Shown here: positions 17,914 to 28,879 of the stretch, in pieces
Layout: every line of letters begins with the position of its first letter
Numbering within the stretch: position 1 is the stretch's first letter
Assembly (NCBI RefSeq): GCF_000711895.1
Contig: NZ_JONO01000012.1
Coordinates: 44,242 to 108,241 of the forward strand
DNA from: Photorhabdus australis DSM 17609
GTDB taxonomy: Bacteria; Pseudomonadota; Gammaproteobacteria; Enterobacterales; Enterobacteriaceae
DNA: 64,000 nucleotides
Direction: 5' to 3'
Position numbers and translations under genes: made by a program
Notes under the pieces: generated by a model
Database searches by the model: none
What the model was told of the DNA's origin: nothing
Seen by the model: only the letters and a program-made list of their open reading frames with translations

Positions 17914-18009
17914 GTTGGATAGGACTCCCTGCTAAGAGCAGCAAAACAAATCAACAACCCTTTGCTCAATGATATTTGAGCAAAGGATATGATAATGGAT
18001 GAACGGTAT

Positions 18010-18135
18010 TATACCCTTCATCCTTCAAATTGCTGCTTTGTTGGCTGCTTTCACTTACCCCAGTCACATAGTTATCTATGTGACTGGGGATGCGTTCATT
18101 TGCCGCCGCGCTGCAAATTGAAATCTATGGGTATA
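18010..18135 (+). repeat. ERIC element, copy 2 (126 bp)
   Basis: It runs from TATACCCTTCATCC to CTATGGGTATA with the ERIC core CACTTACCCCAGTCACATAG and TGACTGGGGATGCG. It lies between slmA and dut, 14 bp past the dut stop codon, so it forms part of the dut 3' untranslated region. It is one base shorter than copies 1 and 3. Confidence 0.92.
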
Positions 18136-18149
18136 GGTTTTACAGAGAG

Positions 18150-18608
18150 TTATTGGCGACCGGAATGGCCAAAACCACCGCAGCCTCTTTCACTGGCTGC
18201 AAAATCTTCTACCAAATTGAATTCAGCCTGAACGACAGGCACGAAAACCATTTGAGCGATACGTTCGCCCGGTTCGACAGTAAAAGCTTTATCACCACGG
18301 TTCCAGACCGAAACCATAAGTTGGCCTTGATAATCGGAATCAATCAAGCCAACCAGATTACCCAAAACGACGCCATGCTTATGCCCAAGGCCCGAACGAG
18401 GCAGAATAACGGCCGCCAGTTGTTCATCGCCAATATGAATGGCAAGGCCGGTCGGAAGAAGTTCAGTCTGTCCAGGTACCAGTTCTACTGCTTTATCAAG
18501 GCAAGCCCGCAAATCTAAACCGGCGGAACCTGGGGTGGCGTAAGTTGGCAGAGGAAATTCCTTCCCGATACGTGGGTCAAGGATTTTAACGTCGATTTTT
18601 TTCATCAT
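18150..18608 (-). CDS. dut: dUTP diphosphatase
   Basis: A 152-aa homotrimeric dUTPase that hydrolyses dUTP to dUMP and pyrophosphate, keeping uracil out of DNA and feeding dTMP synthesis. The five family motifs are present: [38 protein letters not shown] and the C-terminal [12 protein letters not shown] lid. The length is within a residue of E. coli Dut (151-152 aa). It overlaps the end of coaBC by 23 bp, which implies translational coupling. Confidence 0.98.
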   Translation of the reverse strand: MMKKIDVKILDPRIGKEFPLPTYATPGSAGLDLRACLDKAVELVPGQTELLPTGLAIHIGDEQLAAVILPRSGLGHKHGVVLGNLVGLIDSDYQGQLMVSVWNRGDKAFTVEPGERIAQMVFVPVVQAEFNLVEDFAASERGCGGFGHSGRQ

Positions 18609-19803
18609 AGCGTCTGACTATCTCGTCTAATAAATGGTGGCTGAGTAATAATTTATTACTATGGGGTAAGCGGACGCCCCCCTCATGCCAGAACAAATGT
18701 AATGCATTAGTATCGCTGTTAAAGCCGTGGCCAGTAAGGGATACATCATTCGCACAAATCAGATCCAAATGTTTTTGGTTCAGTTTTTTTCGTGCGTATT
18801 CTTCCACATTCTGGGTTTCAGCTGCAAATCCAACAACAAAAGGACGGTTTTTGGGCATTGCCGCTACATTAGCAACAATATCCGGGTTTTTGATCAGGGT
18901 GAAAGTGATCTCATCACCCTGTTTTTTAATTTTTTCAGCGGCAATTTGTTTAGCGCGGTAATCTGCAACGGCGGCACAACCAATAAAAATGTTCTGTGAA
19001 CTGGCTACTATCAGTGCTTGTTCATTCATTTCTAAGGCACTGGTTACGTCTATTCGCTTAACACCCGGTGGTGTCGGTAAATTAACCGGGCCTGTAATAA
19101 GGGTAACTTCTGCGCCACGTGTTGCAGCTGCTTGGGCAATAGCAAATCCCATTTTGCCGGAGCTATGATTGCTGATAAAGCGGACTGGATCCAGTGCTTC
19201 ACGAGTTGGTCCGGCGGTAATAGCAAGTTTTAGCTGGGCTAAATCTTGGTTTGCTTGAAAATGTTGTTCGGCCAGTTCGACAATCGCCATTGGGTCCAGC
19301 ATTCTACCAGGGCCAACGTCACCACAAGCCTGGCTGCCACTGTCTGGGCCCCACAGGAGCCCCCCCCGTTCTTCAAGAATCTTGAGATTATGTTGTGTTG
19401 CTTGAGCACGAAACATTTGCTGATTCATCGCAGGAACTACCGCAATGGGGGCAGTGGTAGCCAGACAAACAGTTGTCAACAGATCATTAGCCATACCCGC
19501 CACCAAGCGAGCGAGTAAATCCGCAGTAGCAGGGGCAAGGATAATGAGATCCGCCCATTTGCCAAGTTCAATGTGCCCCATAGCGGCTTCTGCTGCTGGG
19601 TCTAATAGATCATCGGAAACGGGGTAACTGGAAACTGCCTGCAATGTCAGTGGGGTAATAAATGCTTCTGCTGCCGGCGTCATCACTACACGGACCTGCG
19701 CACCGCGATCACGCAAACGGCGTATTAACTCGGGAGTTTTGTAAGCGGCGATCCCTCCGCTGATACCGAGCACAATCTGTTTGCCGGAAAGTCCTGCCAT
19801 CAT
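18586..19803 (-). CDS. coaBC: Bifunctional phosphopantothenoylcysteine synthetase/decarboxylase
   Basis: A two-domain coenzyme A enzyme of about 405 aa. The N-terminal flavoprotein decarboxylase (CoaC) has [16 protein letters not shown], a catalytic His in [10 protein letters not shown] and PAMNQQM. The C-terminal synthetase (CoaB) has [28 protein letters not shown] and the KNPDIVA segment. The start is placed at [13 protein letters not shown] by comparison with E. coli Dfp (406 aa); the frame stays open 14 codons further upstream. The coding sequence contains an eight-base homopolymer (G8 in the coding strand, 19370-19377). It overlaps dut by 23 bp. Confidence 0.97.
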   Translation of the reverse strand: MMAGLSGKQIVLGISGGIAAYKTPELIRRLRDRGAQVRVVMTPAAEAFITPLTLQAVSSYPVSDDLLDPAAEAAMGHIELGKWADLIILAPATADLLARLVAGMANDLLTTVCLATTAPIAVVPAMNQQMFRAQATQHNLKILEERGGLLWGPDSGSQACGDVGPGRMLDPMAIVELAEQHFQANQDLAQLKLAITAGPTREALDPVRFISNHSSGKMGFAIAQAAATRGAEVTLITGPVNLPTPPGVKRIDVTSALEMNEQALIVASSQNIFIGCAAVADYRAKQIAAEKIKKQGDEITFTLIKNPDIVANVAAMPKNRPFVVGFAAETQNVEEYARKKLNQKHLDLICANDVSLTGHGFNSDTNALHLFWHEGGVRLPHSNKLLLSHHLLDEIVRRYDEKNRR

Positions 19804-19998
19804 GATTGTCCGAATATAAGTTGAAAGGGTTTTGGATTTTATCACAAGAGATTGCAGAGTTGAGGATAGTCTGAGTTTTGATAGTAAAAAAGAATAAGTT
19901 TGCGAGCGGCTACGCAGCTCTTGAAGATGACATTCGCTCCTATTTTTGAGACATGGAATACTGTTTATATCAGATGAACAAAGCTGGGAGATGAATAT

Positions 19999-20691
19999 AT
20001 GGCAGTTGATGTGGCTGAAAATACAGAAGAAATATATTCGAATTTAGCTCCCAGAGAAAAATTGCTGGCCTATGGCTCGGTTTCTCTGACAGATGCTGAG
20101 TTACTGGCTATTTTTCTGCGTACCGGAACTCGAGGTCTTCCTGTTTTACGGATGGCTGAATTTCTGCTGAAAGAGTTTGGGTCTTTATACCATTTACTCT
20201 CTGCTGATTATGACACTTTTTGTTCTCATAAAGGTATGGGATTAGCTAAATACGCGCAACTGCAAGCTATTGCAGAACTGGCAAAGCGTTTTTTCTCCAG
20301 CCAGTTCATACATGAAGATATTATGAGTAGCCCAAGTGTAACCCGAGAATATTTGCAGAACTTGTTATCAGGGCGTGACAGGGAAATATTTGTTGTGTTG
20401 TTTCTCAATAATCAAAACAAAGTTATCTGCCATGAGGAGATGTTTAAAGGCACAATCAATAAAGTTGAAGTTCATCCTCGTGAAATTGTCAGATCGGCGA
20501 TAAAGGTGAATGCTTCATCCATTATCTTGGCACATAATCATCCATCAGGTCATGCAGAGCCAAGCTTGGCAGATAAGATTGTCACGGATAAAGTCATTGA
20601 TGCCTGTAATCTGGTTGGTATACAGGTGCTGGATCATCTTGTTATTGGTCGACAATGTTGTGTCTCATTTGCTGAGAGGGGATGGATTTAG
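19999..20691 (+). CDS. radC: RadC/YicR family JAMM-domain protein
   Basis: A 230-aa protein of the RadC family. It has a helix-hairpin-helix N-terminal region ([20 protein letters not shown]) and a C-terminal JAMM metalloprotease-like domain with metal motif [15 protein letters not shown]. The radiation-sensitivity role of the original radC allele was later assigned to recG, so the function is unsettled; a nuclease or DNA-repair role is only suspected. GGGAG lies 10 nt before the ATG. It precedes rpmB as in E. coli, and a short stem (AAGATCC with GGATCTT, 20704-20721) follows the stop codon. Confidence 0.96.
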   Translation: MAVDVAENTEEIYSNLAPREKLLAYGSVSLTDAELLAIFLRTGTRGLPVLRMAEFLLKEFGSLYHLLSADYDTFCSHKGMGLAKYAQLQAIAELAKRFFSSQFIHEDIMSSPSVTREYLQNLLSGRDREIFVVLFLNNQNKVICHEEMFKGTINKVEVHPREIVRSAIKVNASSIILAHNHPSGHAEPSLADKIVTDKVIDACNLVGIQVLDHLVIGRQCCVSFAERGWI

Positions 20692-20735
20692 TCTAACTTT
20701 TTCAAGATCCTTGCGGATCTTTAGTTGTGCGGGAC

Positions 20736-20764
20736 TTGAGCGTCAGCGATTGAGGGCGTATACT
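20736..20764 (+). promoter_or_regulatory. rpmB-rpmG promoter
   Basis: TTGAGC and TATACT are separated by 17 bp, a near-consensus sigma-70 promoter about 170 bp before rpmB. The GC-rich stretch after the -10 box (ACGCCACC) suits a growth-rate-controlled ribosomal promoter. Confidence 0.7.
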
Positions 20765-20910
20765 ACGCCACCTTTGAGGATCTTTGGTTTGGCGAGAAGA
20801 GCCTATCTCAGCACATTTTCTGAGTAAACGTGAGTCTTTTCAGTAGAATATGCTGAGATGGGCTCCTAAGCCTGACGAGGCGGCCATACCCAATACAAAG
20901 CTCGAGCTGA

Positions 20911-21168
<258 letters not shown>

Positions 21169-21176
21169 GGAGCTGA

Positions 21177-21347
<171 letters not shown>

Positions 21348-21365
21348 TTTTGGTTGATTTGATAA

Positions 21366-21390
21366 AAACCCGGCTTAGGCCGGGTTTTTT
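21366..21390 (+). terminator. rpmBG terminator
   Basis: AAACCCGGC-TTAG-GCCGGGTTT with an uninterrupted T run, 18 bp past the rpmG stop: a canonical intrinsic terminator. Confidence 0.95.
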
Positions 21391-21521
21391 GTTGTTTGAA
21401 GAATTTTAAAACAGATATTCTCTCCTTTTTCTCAGCATTTCATATATATCCTGTTATTCGTAGACGTAAGATGTTGTTTCGCTATACTAACGCCTTCCGG
21501 CAGGCTGGATATAGAACAGAA

Positions 21522-22643
21522 ATGACTAAAGAAAAACTCAATATTTTACATACGGAATCTTCTTGCGGTTGGGGAGGTCAGGAAATTCGTATTCTGACAG
21601 AATCCCAAGGGATGATAAAACGTGGACATAAGGTGGTTATTGTCTGTTGTCCTAATTCTAATATCTACCGCGAAGCAAAATCTTATGGTGTTCCAGTTGT
21701 CGCTTTGCCTATTGAGAAAAAACGTTTATTTTGCTTTCTTGCTATGCGTAATTGGTTAAAGAAAGAAGGCCGTCAGTTTGACATTATTAATACACATAGT
21801 TCGACAGATTCATGGTTGGTTGCTGTGGCTTGTGCAACGTTAAGGCATATGCCGCCAATGGTTAGAACCAGGCATGTTTCTACCAATGTATCCAATTCAA
21901 TAACAACCCGTTGGTTGTATCTCAAAGCGTGCCGGCATATTGCGACTACAGGTGAAAAACTACGTCAACATTTGCATGTCAGTAATCGTTATCCATTACA
22001 GCATATGACATCAGTGCCTACCGGAATCAATCTAGATCGTTTCCGACCGGAAGATAAGAAAGTTTGCCGTCAGCGGATTGGTATAAAGGATAAACCGACA
22101 TTAGGTGTTGTTGCGACCATGAGGACTTGGAAAGGGCATCGCTATCTGTTAGAAAGCTGGAAAGTTCTGCACCAGAAATATCCTGACTGGCAGCTTTTGT
22201 TTGTTGGTGATGGTCCACAACGTAAATCACTGGAACCTTTAGTGAAGCAAGAAGGTTTATCAGATAGTGTCATTTTTTTAGGTAATCGTCAGGATGTTCC
22301 TGATTGTTTGAATGCGATGGATTTATTTGCATTACCTTCTTTTGGTAATGAAGGTGTGCCACAAGGAATTATGCAAGCAATGGCGTGTGGGATACCGGTT
22401 GTATCGACCTCCGTTGGTGCAATTACTGAAGCAGTAATTGACAGTGAAACCGGTTATATTGTGGAACCCAGAAATGCAGAGCTATTGACAGAAAGTTTAG
22501 AGTTGTTGATTCGTAATAATGAACTGCGTTTGCAATTCAGTCATTCTTCATTAGAGCGAGCCGTTGCTTTATTTGGAATGGATAATATGTTGGATAAAAT
22601 GGAAAAGATCTTTTTTCACAGCATTAAAGGGAAGAATTGTTAA
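21522..22643 (+). CDS. Glycosyltransferase family 4, LPS core
   Basis: A 373-aa GT-B glycosyltransferase from the ATG at 21522 (MTKEKLNILHTESSCGWGGQ); an open frame upstream overlaps the rpmG terminator region. The N-terminal GGQEIRI loop binds the acceptor and diphosphate. The C-terminal GT4 domain shows GVVATMRTWKGHRYLLE, FVGDGPQRKSLE and the nucleotide-sugar EVG-type motif GNEGVPQGIMQAMACGIPVV. It lies between the ribosomal operon and three more core transferase genes. It probably adds an outer-core sugar; donor and acceptor are unknown. Confidence 0.88.
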   Translation: MTKEKLNILHTESSCGWGGQEIRILTESQGMIKRGHKVVIVCCPNSNIYREAKSYGVPVVALPIEKKRLFCFLAMRNWLKKEGRQFDIINTHSSTDSWLVAVACATLRHMPPMVRTRHVSTNVSNSITTRWLYLKACRHIATTGEKLRQHLHVSNRYPLQHMTSVPTGINLDRFRPEDKKVCRQRIGIKDKPTLGVVATMRTWKGHRYLLESWKVLHQKYPDWQLLFVGDGPQRKSLEPLVKQEGLSDSVIFLGNRQDVPDCLNAMDLFALPSFGNEGVPQGIMQAMACGIPVVSTSVGAITEAVIDSETGYIVEPRNAELLTESLELLIRNNELRLQFSHSSLERAVALFGMDNMLDKMEKIFFHSIKGKNC

Positions 22644-22830
22644 CATAATTTAATGATTTTTTAGGCGTTATTCTTTGGTTTATAGTTTTGAATGACGCTT
22701 AACTGATTGATATTAATTTATTTTTAAATCTATTGTTAATTTAATTTACCCTATCTCTATCAAGAGCATATAACATAGATTTTTGTGTATTTTGTTGAAT
22801 TTTATAGCAGATTAATCAGATAATTGTCTT

Positions 22831-23841
22831 ATGCAAATCGAAAATATTCTGGTCATTGTTATAGCACGTTTCGGTGACACTTTACTGGTGACGCCGGTTA
22901 TTCGTGCGTTAAAACAGAAATGGCCTGGTGTGAATATTGATGTTATGGCGCATAAAAGAACTAAGCAGATCTTGGAAAACATAAGTGATATCAATAAATT
23001 AATTGCTTTTTCGAAAAGTAAGGCAAAATGGTGTCGCTGGTTTATCCGTAGACATTATGATATAGCTTTAGTATATGGCGACGACAAACCTTTATTGCAA
23101 TATGCGAAGCGTAAATCACGCTTAACAGTTTCATTTTCAGATAAGTTTTCATTGCAACCTGATTGGCTGGAGGTAAAAAAGCCAGAGCAGTTAATGCCAG
23201 CTCAGCAGGAACGAGCCATGCTTGCCAAGGCAATAGGAGTTGAAGTGAGTAACTGGCAGTTAAATTACTGTGTCAGTAAAGAGGAATTGTGTTTTGCCAA
23301 CAATTTTATGCAACAGCAGCATTTGGATAATGTATTGTTGATTGGTTTTCAGTTACAAAGTTTCCCGGCAAAAGCCTATCGTGACTGGCCAGTTGAACAT
23401 TTTTATAAATTGGCTCAATACATTTATAACCATTATCCACATTCGCATATTGTGTTATTAGGCAGTACTGACGGTGAAATTGCTGCACAATCACTGGCAG
23501 AAAGACTAGGTATTGAAAAATGTACTTCACTGGCTGGTAAACTGACTATGCGGCAGAATGCAGCAGTGATGAGTAAACTTAATTTGTACATTGGTGTTGA
23601 TACAGGGCCGACACATTTAGCTGGTGCGTTAGGTATTCCAATGGTTGCTATGTATCACAGTTTTCATCCTGGCCGCTTTTTAGCGCCTCAACAGCACCCA
23701 CATCTAGAGGTTATTGAGCATCCGGTTGACTATATGCAAGCTACACGTGAAGACTTGATGTCTGTTATATCTGTTGAGCAAGTCTGGCAGGCAACTCAAA
23801 AGTTACTAGAAACTCAGTCATTAGGGATAACAGCAAGATGA
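22831..23841 (+). CDS. Glycosyltransferase family 9 (heptosyltransferase-like)
   Basis: A 336-aa GT9 enzyme of the WaaC/WaaF/WaaQ type: N-terminal ILVIVIARFGDTLLVTPVIR and C-terminal YIGVDTGPTHLAGALGIPMV, the usual heptosyltransferase nucleotide-sugar site. Members transfer ADP-heptose to LPS core sugars. As waaC, waaF and waaQ are all identified elsewhere in the window, this is a fourth family member, so it may add an outer-core heptose or another sugar. It overlaps the next gene by four bases (ATGA), so translation is coupled. The 187-bp gap upstream may carry its own promoter. Confidence 0.88.
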   Translation: MQIENILVIVIARFGDTLLVTPVIRALKQKWPGVNIDVMAHKRTKQILENISDINKLIAFSKSKAKWCRWFIRRHYDIALVYGDDKPLLQYAKRKSRLTVSFSDKFSLQPDWLEVKKPEQLMPAQQERAMLAKAIGVEVSNWQLNYCVSKEELCFANNFMQQQHLDNVLLIGFQLQSFPAKAYRDWPVEHFYKLAQYIYNHYPHSHIVLLGSTDGEIAAQSLAERLGIEKCTSLAGKLTMRQNAAVMSKLNLYIGVDTGPTHLAGALGIPMVAMYHSFHPGRFLAPQQHPHLEVIEHPVDYMQATREDLMSVISVEQVWQATQKLLETQSLGITAR

Positions 23842-24941
23842 AAATAGGTTTAGTTGATGTCACTGTGACGATGTCTTACGGTGGTATTCAGACGGCAGTT
23901 TGGGAGCTAGCGAAAGCGCTGACTGATGTAGGCCATGAAATTCATATTTTTGGTGGGGAGGGTGATGTTCAGCCAGATCTCGGTGATAGAGCTATACATA
24001 TCCATACTTTTCCATTCACTCCTAGAGAAAAGGTGATTAATATTGGCCGACGTTTTCAGCGTATTGTTGAACGTTATTCATTTGCCCGCCATGCCCGCCA
24101 TGCTGTCATTGCTGAAGATTTTGACTGGATTATTCTAACTAAGCCGTTTGATTTTTTTTGGCCACGAATGATGCCAAAAGAGAGTCGTACTAAGTTTTGC
24201 TATATGAGTGGTGGAACCAGCTTCTTCAAGGGGGACAGGAGGCTGAGTAAGAAAATTTCAGCTTGGGTGGCATGTAGCCATTTTAATGCCTGGCAGATTC
24301 AGCACCATTTTAAACAATTTCCGCAGGTTATTTACAACGGTGTTGATACTAATAAGTTCAAGCTGATTGACTCTTCTGTCAGAACGCGTCTTGGGATCAG
24401 TGATAAAACATTTTTGCTAACTTTTGCTGGGCGTCTGGTTGGCTGGAAAGGTATGCATGTGGCCATTGATGCAATGTCTCAGCTACAGGGTAAAGATGTT
24501 AAGTTGTTGATTATCGGTGCGGGTGAAGATTTGCAACGTTTGAAGAAACGGGTTGCAGCACTGAGACTGGAAGAACAAGTGATCTTCCATCCGCCAGTAG
24601 GGCATGATCAATTGCCTGAATATTATTCTGCTGGTGACGCGGGGATTTTTCCTAGTGTTGGTGATGAAGCGTTTGGGATCACGATTGCGGAAGCGATGGC
24701 GTGTGGCAGACCTGTTATTGCCAGTTATATCGGAGGCATACCTGAAGTTGTCGGTAATGAAAATAATTCAGGTATTTTGGTCACACCAGGGGATGCTTCA
24801 GCCATTGTCGATGCGGTTAATGTTTTATTGTCTCAGCCAGACAGAGGGCAAAAAATGGGAAGGAAGGCTCGTCAGCGGATTGAAATAATGTATACCTGGG
24901 AGCATTCAGCAAATCGTTTACTAAAAGCAATAGATAAATAA
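23838..24941 (+). CDS. Glycosyltransferase family 4, LPS core
   Basis: A 367-aa GT4 transferase. The N-terminus has TMSYGGIQTAVWELAKAL. The C-terminal Rossmann half has FAGRLVGWKGMHVAIDAM, IGAGEDLQRL, FPSVGDEAFGITIAEAMACG and RPVIASYIGGIPEVV. The start overlaps the GT9 gene by ATGA, and the stop shares a base with the next start (TAATG), so the three genes 22831-26116 form one tightly coupled operon. It probably extends the LPS outer core. The sugar cannot be predicted. Confidence 0.88.
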   Translation: MKIGLVDVTVTMSYGGIQTAVWELAKALTDVGHEIHIFGGEGDVQPDLGDRAIHIHTFPFTPREKVINIGRRFQRIVERYSFARHARHAVIAEDFDWIILTKPFDFFWPRMMPKESRTKFCYMSGGTSFFKGDRRLSKKISAWVACSHFNAWQIQHHFKQFPQVIYNGVDTNKFKLIDSSVRTRLGISDKTFLLTFAGRLVGWKGMHVAIDAMSQLQGKDVKLLIIGAGEDLQRLKKRVAALRLEEQVIFHPPVGHDQLPEYYSAGDAGIFPSVGDEAFGITIAEAMACGRPVIASYIGGIPEVVGNENNSGILVTPGDASAIVDAVNVLLSQPDRGQKMGRKARQRIEIMYTWEHSANRLLKAIDK

Positions 24942-26116
24942 TGAAGATTGCCTATATCGACCCCTATCCGGTTCCTGATTATCGGGTGGCATCATTACAA
25001 ATCCTACAGAATGTTGACGCATTTGCCCGTCAGGGTGCTGATGTGTATCTGGTTACACCAGAGGGTACAAATACTGCTGAGGAGATACTTGGGCGCACAT
25101 TACCATCATCAGCTAAACTGATGCCTTTACGCGATATCCGGCGTAAGTGGTACTTTCCGCTCAATACGCAAAAGATGTTCTATTTTCAAGTTTCCTGTTG
25201 GTTGAAAAAGAACAATGTAGATGCGGTTTTTACCCGTAATTTGAAAATGGCAAAATATCTATTATGTGAACATCCAGAAGTTCCTTTATTTTTCGAAAGT
25301 CATGAAATTTTTGCTCAGTCATTTAAAGAATCACATGATTTGAGTAAAAATAAAAATCAGTGTAAATATCAGAAACTGAAAGAAACCGAGCGCTTTGTTT
25401 ATAGTCAGTCCAGGGTTATTTTTGTGCTGACGTCGTTACTGAGTGATGATATTATCAGTGAATATAATGTCAGCACACCAATTGTTGTTGCACCGGATGG
25501 TGTAGATATGTTGGCTGTGGGGTCGATATCATCAGATAAACGAGTATCAACTGACCATGCATTACCAACCCAGCTCCTTTATCTGGGAAGCTTGCATCGT
25601 TGGAAGGGGGTTCCAACGGCGATTGAAGCGATGGTTTATCTTGAAAATGCAGTGCTGAATATTGCGGGTGGTGAGCCAGAACAAATTCAACAATTACAGC
25701 GGATTGCTCAGCAGCTTGGTGTTTGTAACAGAGTTAATTTTTGGGGATTCATTCAACCTCAATTACGTTTTCAGATGATTGCAGATAATGATATTTGCCT
25801 GTTGCCATTAACTAAGACTAGTATTGGCAGTCGTTATACCTCACCACTAAAATTATTCGAGTATATGGCGATGGGTAAACCTGTGGTTATTTCTGACTTT
25901 CCTTCTATTCGTGATGTGGTTGATGAAAATGCAGTTAGTTTTGCTGACAGTGAGAATGCGGAAAGTTTTGCTCAGCAGATTCGGTTATTGAGAGCTAATC
26001 CGGAAAAGATTAAAGCACAGACCAGTTATGCAAAAATGTTAGTAACAGGACACTTTAATTGGGATCAGCGAGCCAAGCTTATTATGCAGACAATATCAAA
26101 GGATATTTCTGCATAA
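24941..26116 (+). CDS. Glycosyltransferase (GT4-like), LPS core
   Basis: A 391-aa GT-B transferase, less typical at the N-terminus (KIAYIDPYPVPDYRVASLQI). It has a clear C-terminal GT4 domain: LYLGSLHRWKGVPTAIEAM, IAGGEPEQIQQL, YTSPLKLFEYMAMGKPVV and ISDFPSIRDVV. The stretch from VFTRNLKMAKYLL to FFESHEIFAQ resembles transferases that act on polysaccharide or core acceptors. It is the last gene of the three-gene coupled operon. Its stop faces the convergent waaL stop 57 bp away. Confidence 0.86.
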   Translation: MKIAYIDPYPVPDYRVASLQILQNVDAFARQGADVYLVTPEGTNTAEEILGRTLPSSAKLMPLRDIRRKWYFPLNTQKMFYFQVSCWLKKNNVDAVFTRNLKMAKYLLCEHPEVPLFFESHEIFAQSFKESHDLSKNKNQCKYQKLKETERFVYSQSRVIFVLTSLLSDDIISEYNVSTPIVVAPDGVDMLAVGSISSDKRVSTDHALPTQLLYLGSLHRWKGVPTAIEAMVYLENAVLNIAGGEPEQIQQLQRIAQQLGVCNRVNFWGFIQPQLRFQMIADNDICLLPLTKTSIGSRYTSPLKLFEYMAMGKPVVISDFPSIRDVVDENAVSFADSENAESFAQQIRLLRANPEKIKAQTSYAKMLVTGHFNWDQRAKLIMQTISKDISA

Positions 26117-26172
26117 TAATCGGTGTTATGGTAGTTATATGAAGTCACTCATGAGATGACCGCGGTATCTGA

Positions 26173-27399
26173 TTATTCACTTTTCTTTTTATACAGTGCA
26201 ATCATCAAACCCAATAAAATACCTATCTCATTAATATAGGTATTTTCAAAAGCCCCGCGGACAATAAACAATCCGATAAATCCAGTTAATAGAATAATGC
26301 CTGCCTGCTTTATTATGCCATTGTTACGGCTAATAATATGGCTACCAGTATACAGTGCGGAGATGGTCATCAGTAAAGTTGTGATTAGGCCGATTATTCC
26401 ACCTGCAAACCAGAGTGCCAGAAAGATATTGTGGGGGCCGATAGATGCACGAAATATCCAGTCTGGATAATCAGCAACTCGCTCATTGTAAACCTTATGG
26501 TAGACTTTGTTGCCATAACCGTAGCCCTTAATTGGGTTTTCCATAATTAAAGTCAGAGCGGAACCTTGTACACCATTAGTATATCGATGGCTGCTATCAG
26601 TTTGAGTCAGCTTCCAAAATAGTAATTTAGTATTTTCATTAGTTATTGTCGCAGTGTGAGAAAGGATAACTGAAAAGCTAAGGATTAAACTCGCCATTAT
26701 AGTTAGTTTCCATTCCCGATTAATAATGATGATAAAGACAGTTATAACAGTAACAGCTACCCAAGCACCACGGGCTAAGGTACCTAATAACAAAAACAAA
26801 CTGATAGCCGAAGCAACAGCCAGTATCAACCAACTCGTCAAGGTATGTTTTTTCCACAATGCCCAGGTACAAAGTAGGATGGGGAAATAGAAAATAAAAC
26901 CATAAGAAAATTCCCGGTGGTCGAAATTGATCAAAGGTATTTCACTCTTACTATAGTTGATAATGTATTTACCAATATCAGTCAGGCATATTGCCAACAT
27001 TCCAATGACAAATGAGTATAGAATCATCTTGGCAATGCTTTCTTTATTCTCTTTGTACAATACAACAGGGAAAGTAAAACTGAACAGTAATAGCCCATTC
27101 AAAATGGGCTTATTCATCTCTTGAAAGCTCAATGTGGGATCGACTGAAATTGCCACTGAATAGAACATTGCTAAGGTGAATAACAGAATAGACAGAAACA
27201 ATGAATTGCGCATAGAGCGTATCACTTGACGAAAATCCGTTACCAGGTAGGTCAATGTTGTAATGCCAATCAGAACAAGAACCAGATTTTTATATCTTGT
27301 TATATCAGGCAGATAAACAAGGACTATATAAATTCCAATGATGGATAAGTTCCATAAGGATTTTTTGTTGCAATTTTTAATATCAAACATATTCATCAA
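26173..27399 (-). CDS. waaL: O-antigen ligase WaaL
   Basis: A 408-aa polytopic inner-membrane protein with about eleven hydrophobic segments and the Wzy_C/WaaL-type periplasmic loop between about residues 250 and 330. Typical features are the conserved GTLARGAWVA stretch and a GPHNIFLALWFAGG segment, which holds the family's essential His. It joins undecaprenyl-pyrophosphate-linked O-antigen to the lipid A core in the periplasm. Position among core transferases next to coaD-waaA, as in other enterobacteria, supports the call. It is divergent from mutM. Confidence 0.9.
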   Translation of the reverse strand: MMNMFDIKNCNKKSLWNLSIIGIYIVLVYLPDITRYKNLVLVLIGITTLTYLVTDFRQVIRSMRNSLFLSILLFTLAMFYSVAISVDPTLSFQEMNKPILNGLLLFSFTFPVVLYKENKESIAKMILYSFVIGMLAICLTDIGKYIINYSKSEIPLINFDHREFSYGFIFYFPILLCTWALWKKHTLTSWLILAVASAISLFLLLGTLARGAWVAVTVITVFIIIINREWKLTIMASLILSFSVILSHTATITNENTKLLFWKLTQTDSSHRYTNGVQGSALTLIMENPIKGYGYGNKVYHKVYNERVADYPDWIFRASIGPHNIFLALWFAGGIIGLITTLLMTISALYTGSHIISRNNGIIKQAGIILLTGFIGLFIVRGAFENTYINEIGILLGLMIALYKKKSE

Positions 27400-27509
27400 T
27401 CTGTTTTCATTCCTGTTGAGTTTGGTTGGAAATGATACACAAAAATATTATCTTAATCTGCTGAGATGCAATAGAGTTTAAACATATACATAATACAGGA
27501 GTTATCATC

Positions 27510-28319
27510 ATGCCAGAACTACCAGAGGTAGAAACCAGCCGGAGAGGAATAGAACCACATCTGGTAGGAAACGTAATTCAGTATGCGGTGGTCAGAAATG
27601 GGCGGCTGCGTTGGCCAGTTGCGGAAGAAATTATGACGCTGAGTGACCGGCTTGTACTCAGTGTTCAACGACGGGCTAAATATTTGCTGATTGAGCTAGC
27701 GGAGGGTTGGATTGTTATCCATTTGGGTATGTCGGGCAGCTTGCGGATCCTGTTAGAGGAGCGCCCTGCGGAAAAACATGATCATGTGGATTTAGTCATG
27801 GCTGATGGTAAGGTCTTGCGTTATACCGATCCCAGACGATTTGGTGCATGGCTATGGAGTAATGACCTCAATCGGTGTTCAGTATTGACTCATTTGGGAC
27901 CTGAGCCACTTTCTGATGATTTTAATGGCGCTTATCTCTACGCCCGATCTAGTAATAAAAAAACATCAATTAAGCCTTGGCTAATGGATAACAAGTTAGT
28001 TGTAGGCGTCGGTAATATCTATGCGAACGAAGCGTTGTTTACTGCTCATATTCAACCTGAGCGCTTGGCACATACGTTGACTGAGCGTGAAGCGTATTTA
28101 TTGGTAAAAACCATTAAAAAGGTTCTGCAACGATCTATTGAACAAGGTGGGACGACGCTTAGGGATTTCCTACAATCTGACGGTAAACCGGGCTATTTTG
28201 CTCAGGAATTATTTGTTTATGGCAGGGCCGGTGAGCCATGTCGGATTTGTGGTGAGAAAATAGAAAGTACTAAGCTTGGGCAGCGTAGCACTTTCTTTTG
28301 CCGTCATTGTCAGCATTAA
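27510..28319 (+). CDS. mutM: Formamidopyrimidine-DNA glycosylase MutM (Fpg)
   Basis: A 269-aa bifunctional DNA glycosylase/AP lyase that removes 8-oxoguanine and formamidopyrimidines. It starts [14 protein letters not shown], with the catalytic Pro1 and Glu2. [18 protein letters not shown] and [12 protein letters not shown] follow. The C-terminal zinc finger has CRICGEKIE and FFCRHCQH (four cysteines). The length equals that of E. coli Fpg. CAGGAG precedes the ATG. mutM interrupts the LPS genes here, as in other enterobacteria, where it sits beside coaD. Confidence 0.99.
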   Translation: MPELPEVETSRRGIEPHLVGNVIQYAVVRNGRLRWPVAEEIMTLSDRLVLSVQRRAKYLLIELAEGWIVIHLGMSGSLRILLEERPAEKHDHVDLVMADGKVLRYTDPRRFGAWLWSNDLNRCSVLTHLGPEPLSDDFNGAYLYARSSNKKTSIKPWLMDNKLVVGVGNIYANEALFTAHIQPERLAHTLTEREAYLLVKTIKKVLQRSIEQGGTTLRDFLQSDGKPGYFAQELFVYGRAGEPCRICGEKIESTKLGQRSTFFCRHCQH

Positions 28320-28345
28320 TTTATGCAGATGTTCGGGTGAAGTGT

Positions 28346-28364
28346 AGGGATAGGGAATATCCCT
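28346..28364. terminator. Short hairpin between convergent mutM and coaD
   Basis: AGGGATA-GGGAA-TATCCCT forms a perfect 7-bp stem midway between the two stop codons, without a clear T run. It may end both transcripts weakly. Confidence 0.4.
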
Positions 28365-28381
28365 GCTAACCCGGGTAATGT

Positions 28382-28879
<498 letters not shown>

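Noticed and set aside
26173..27399. Alternative call of this gene as Wzy polymerase
   Set aside because: Topology is similar, but its position among core genes and between the core transferases and mutM-coaD-waaA favours the ligase WaaL; a separate Wzy candidate lies in the O-antigen cluster.
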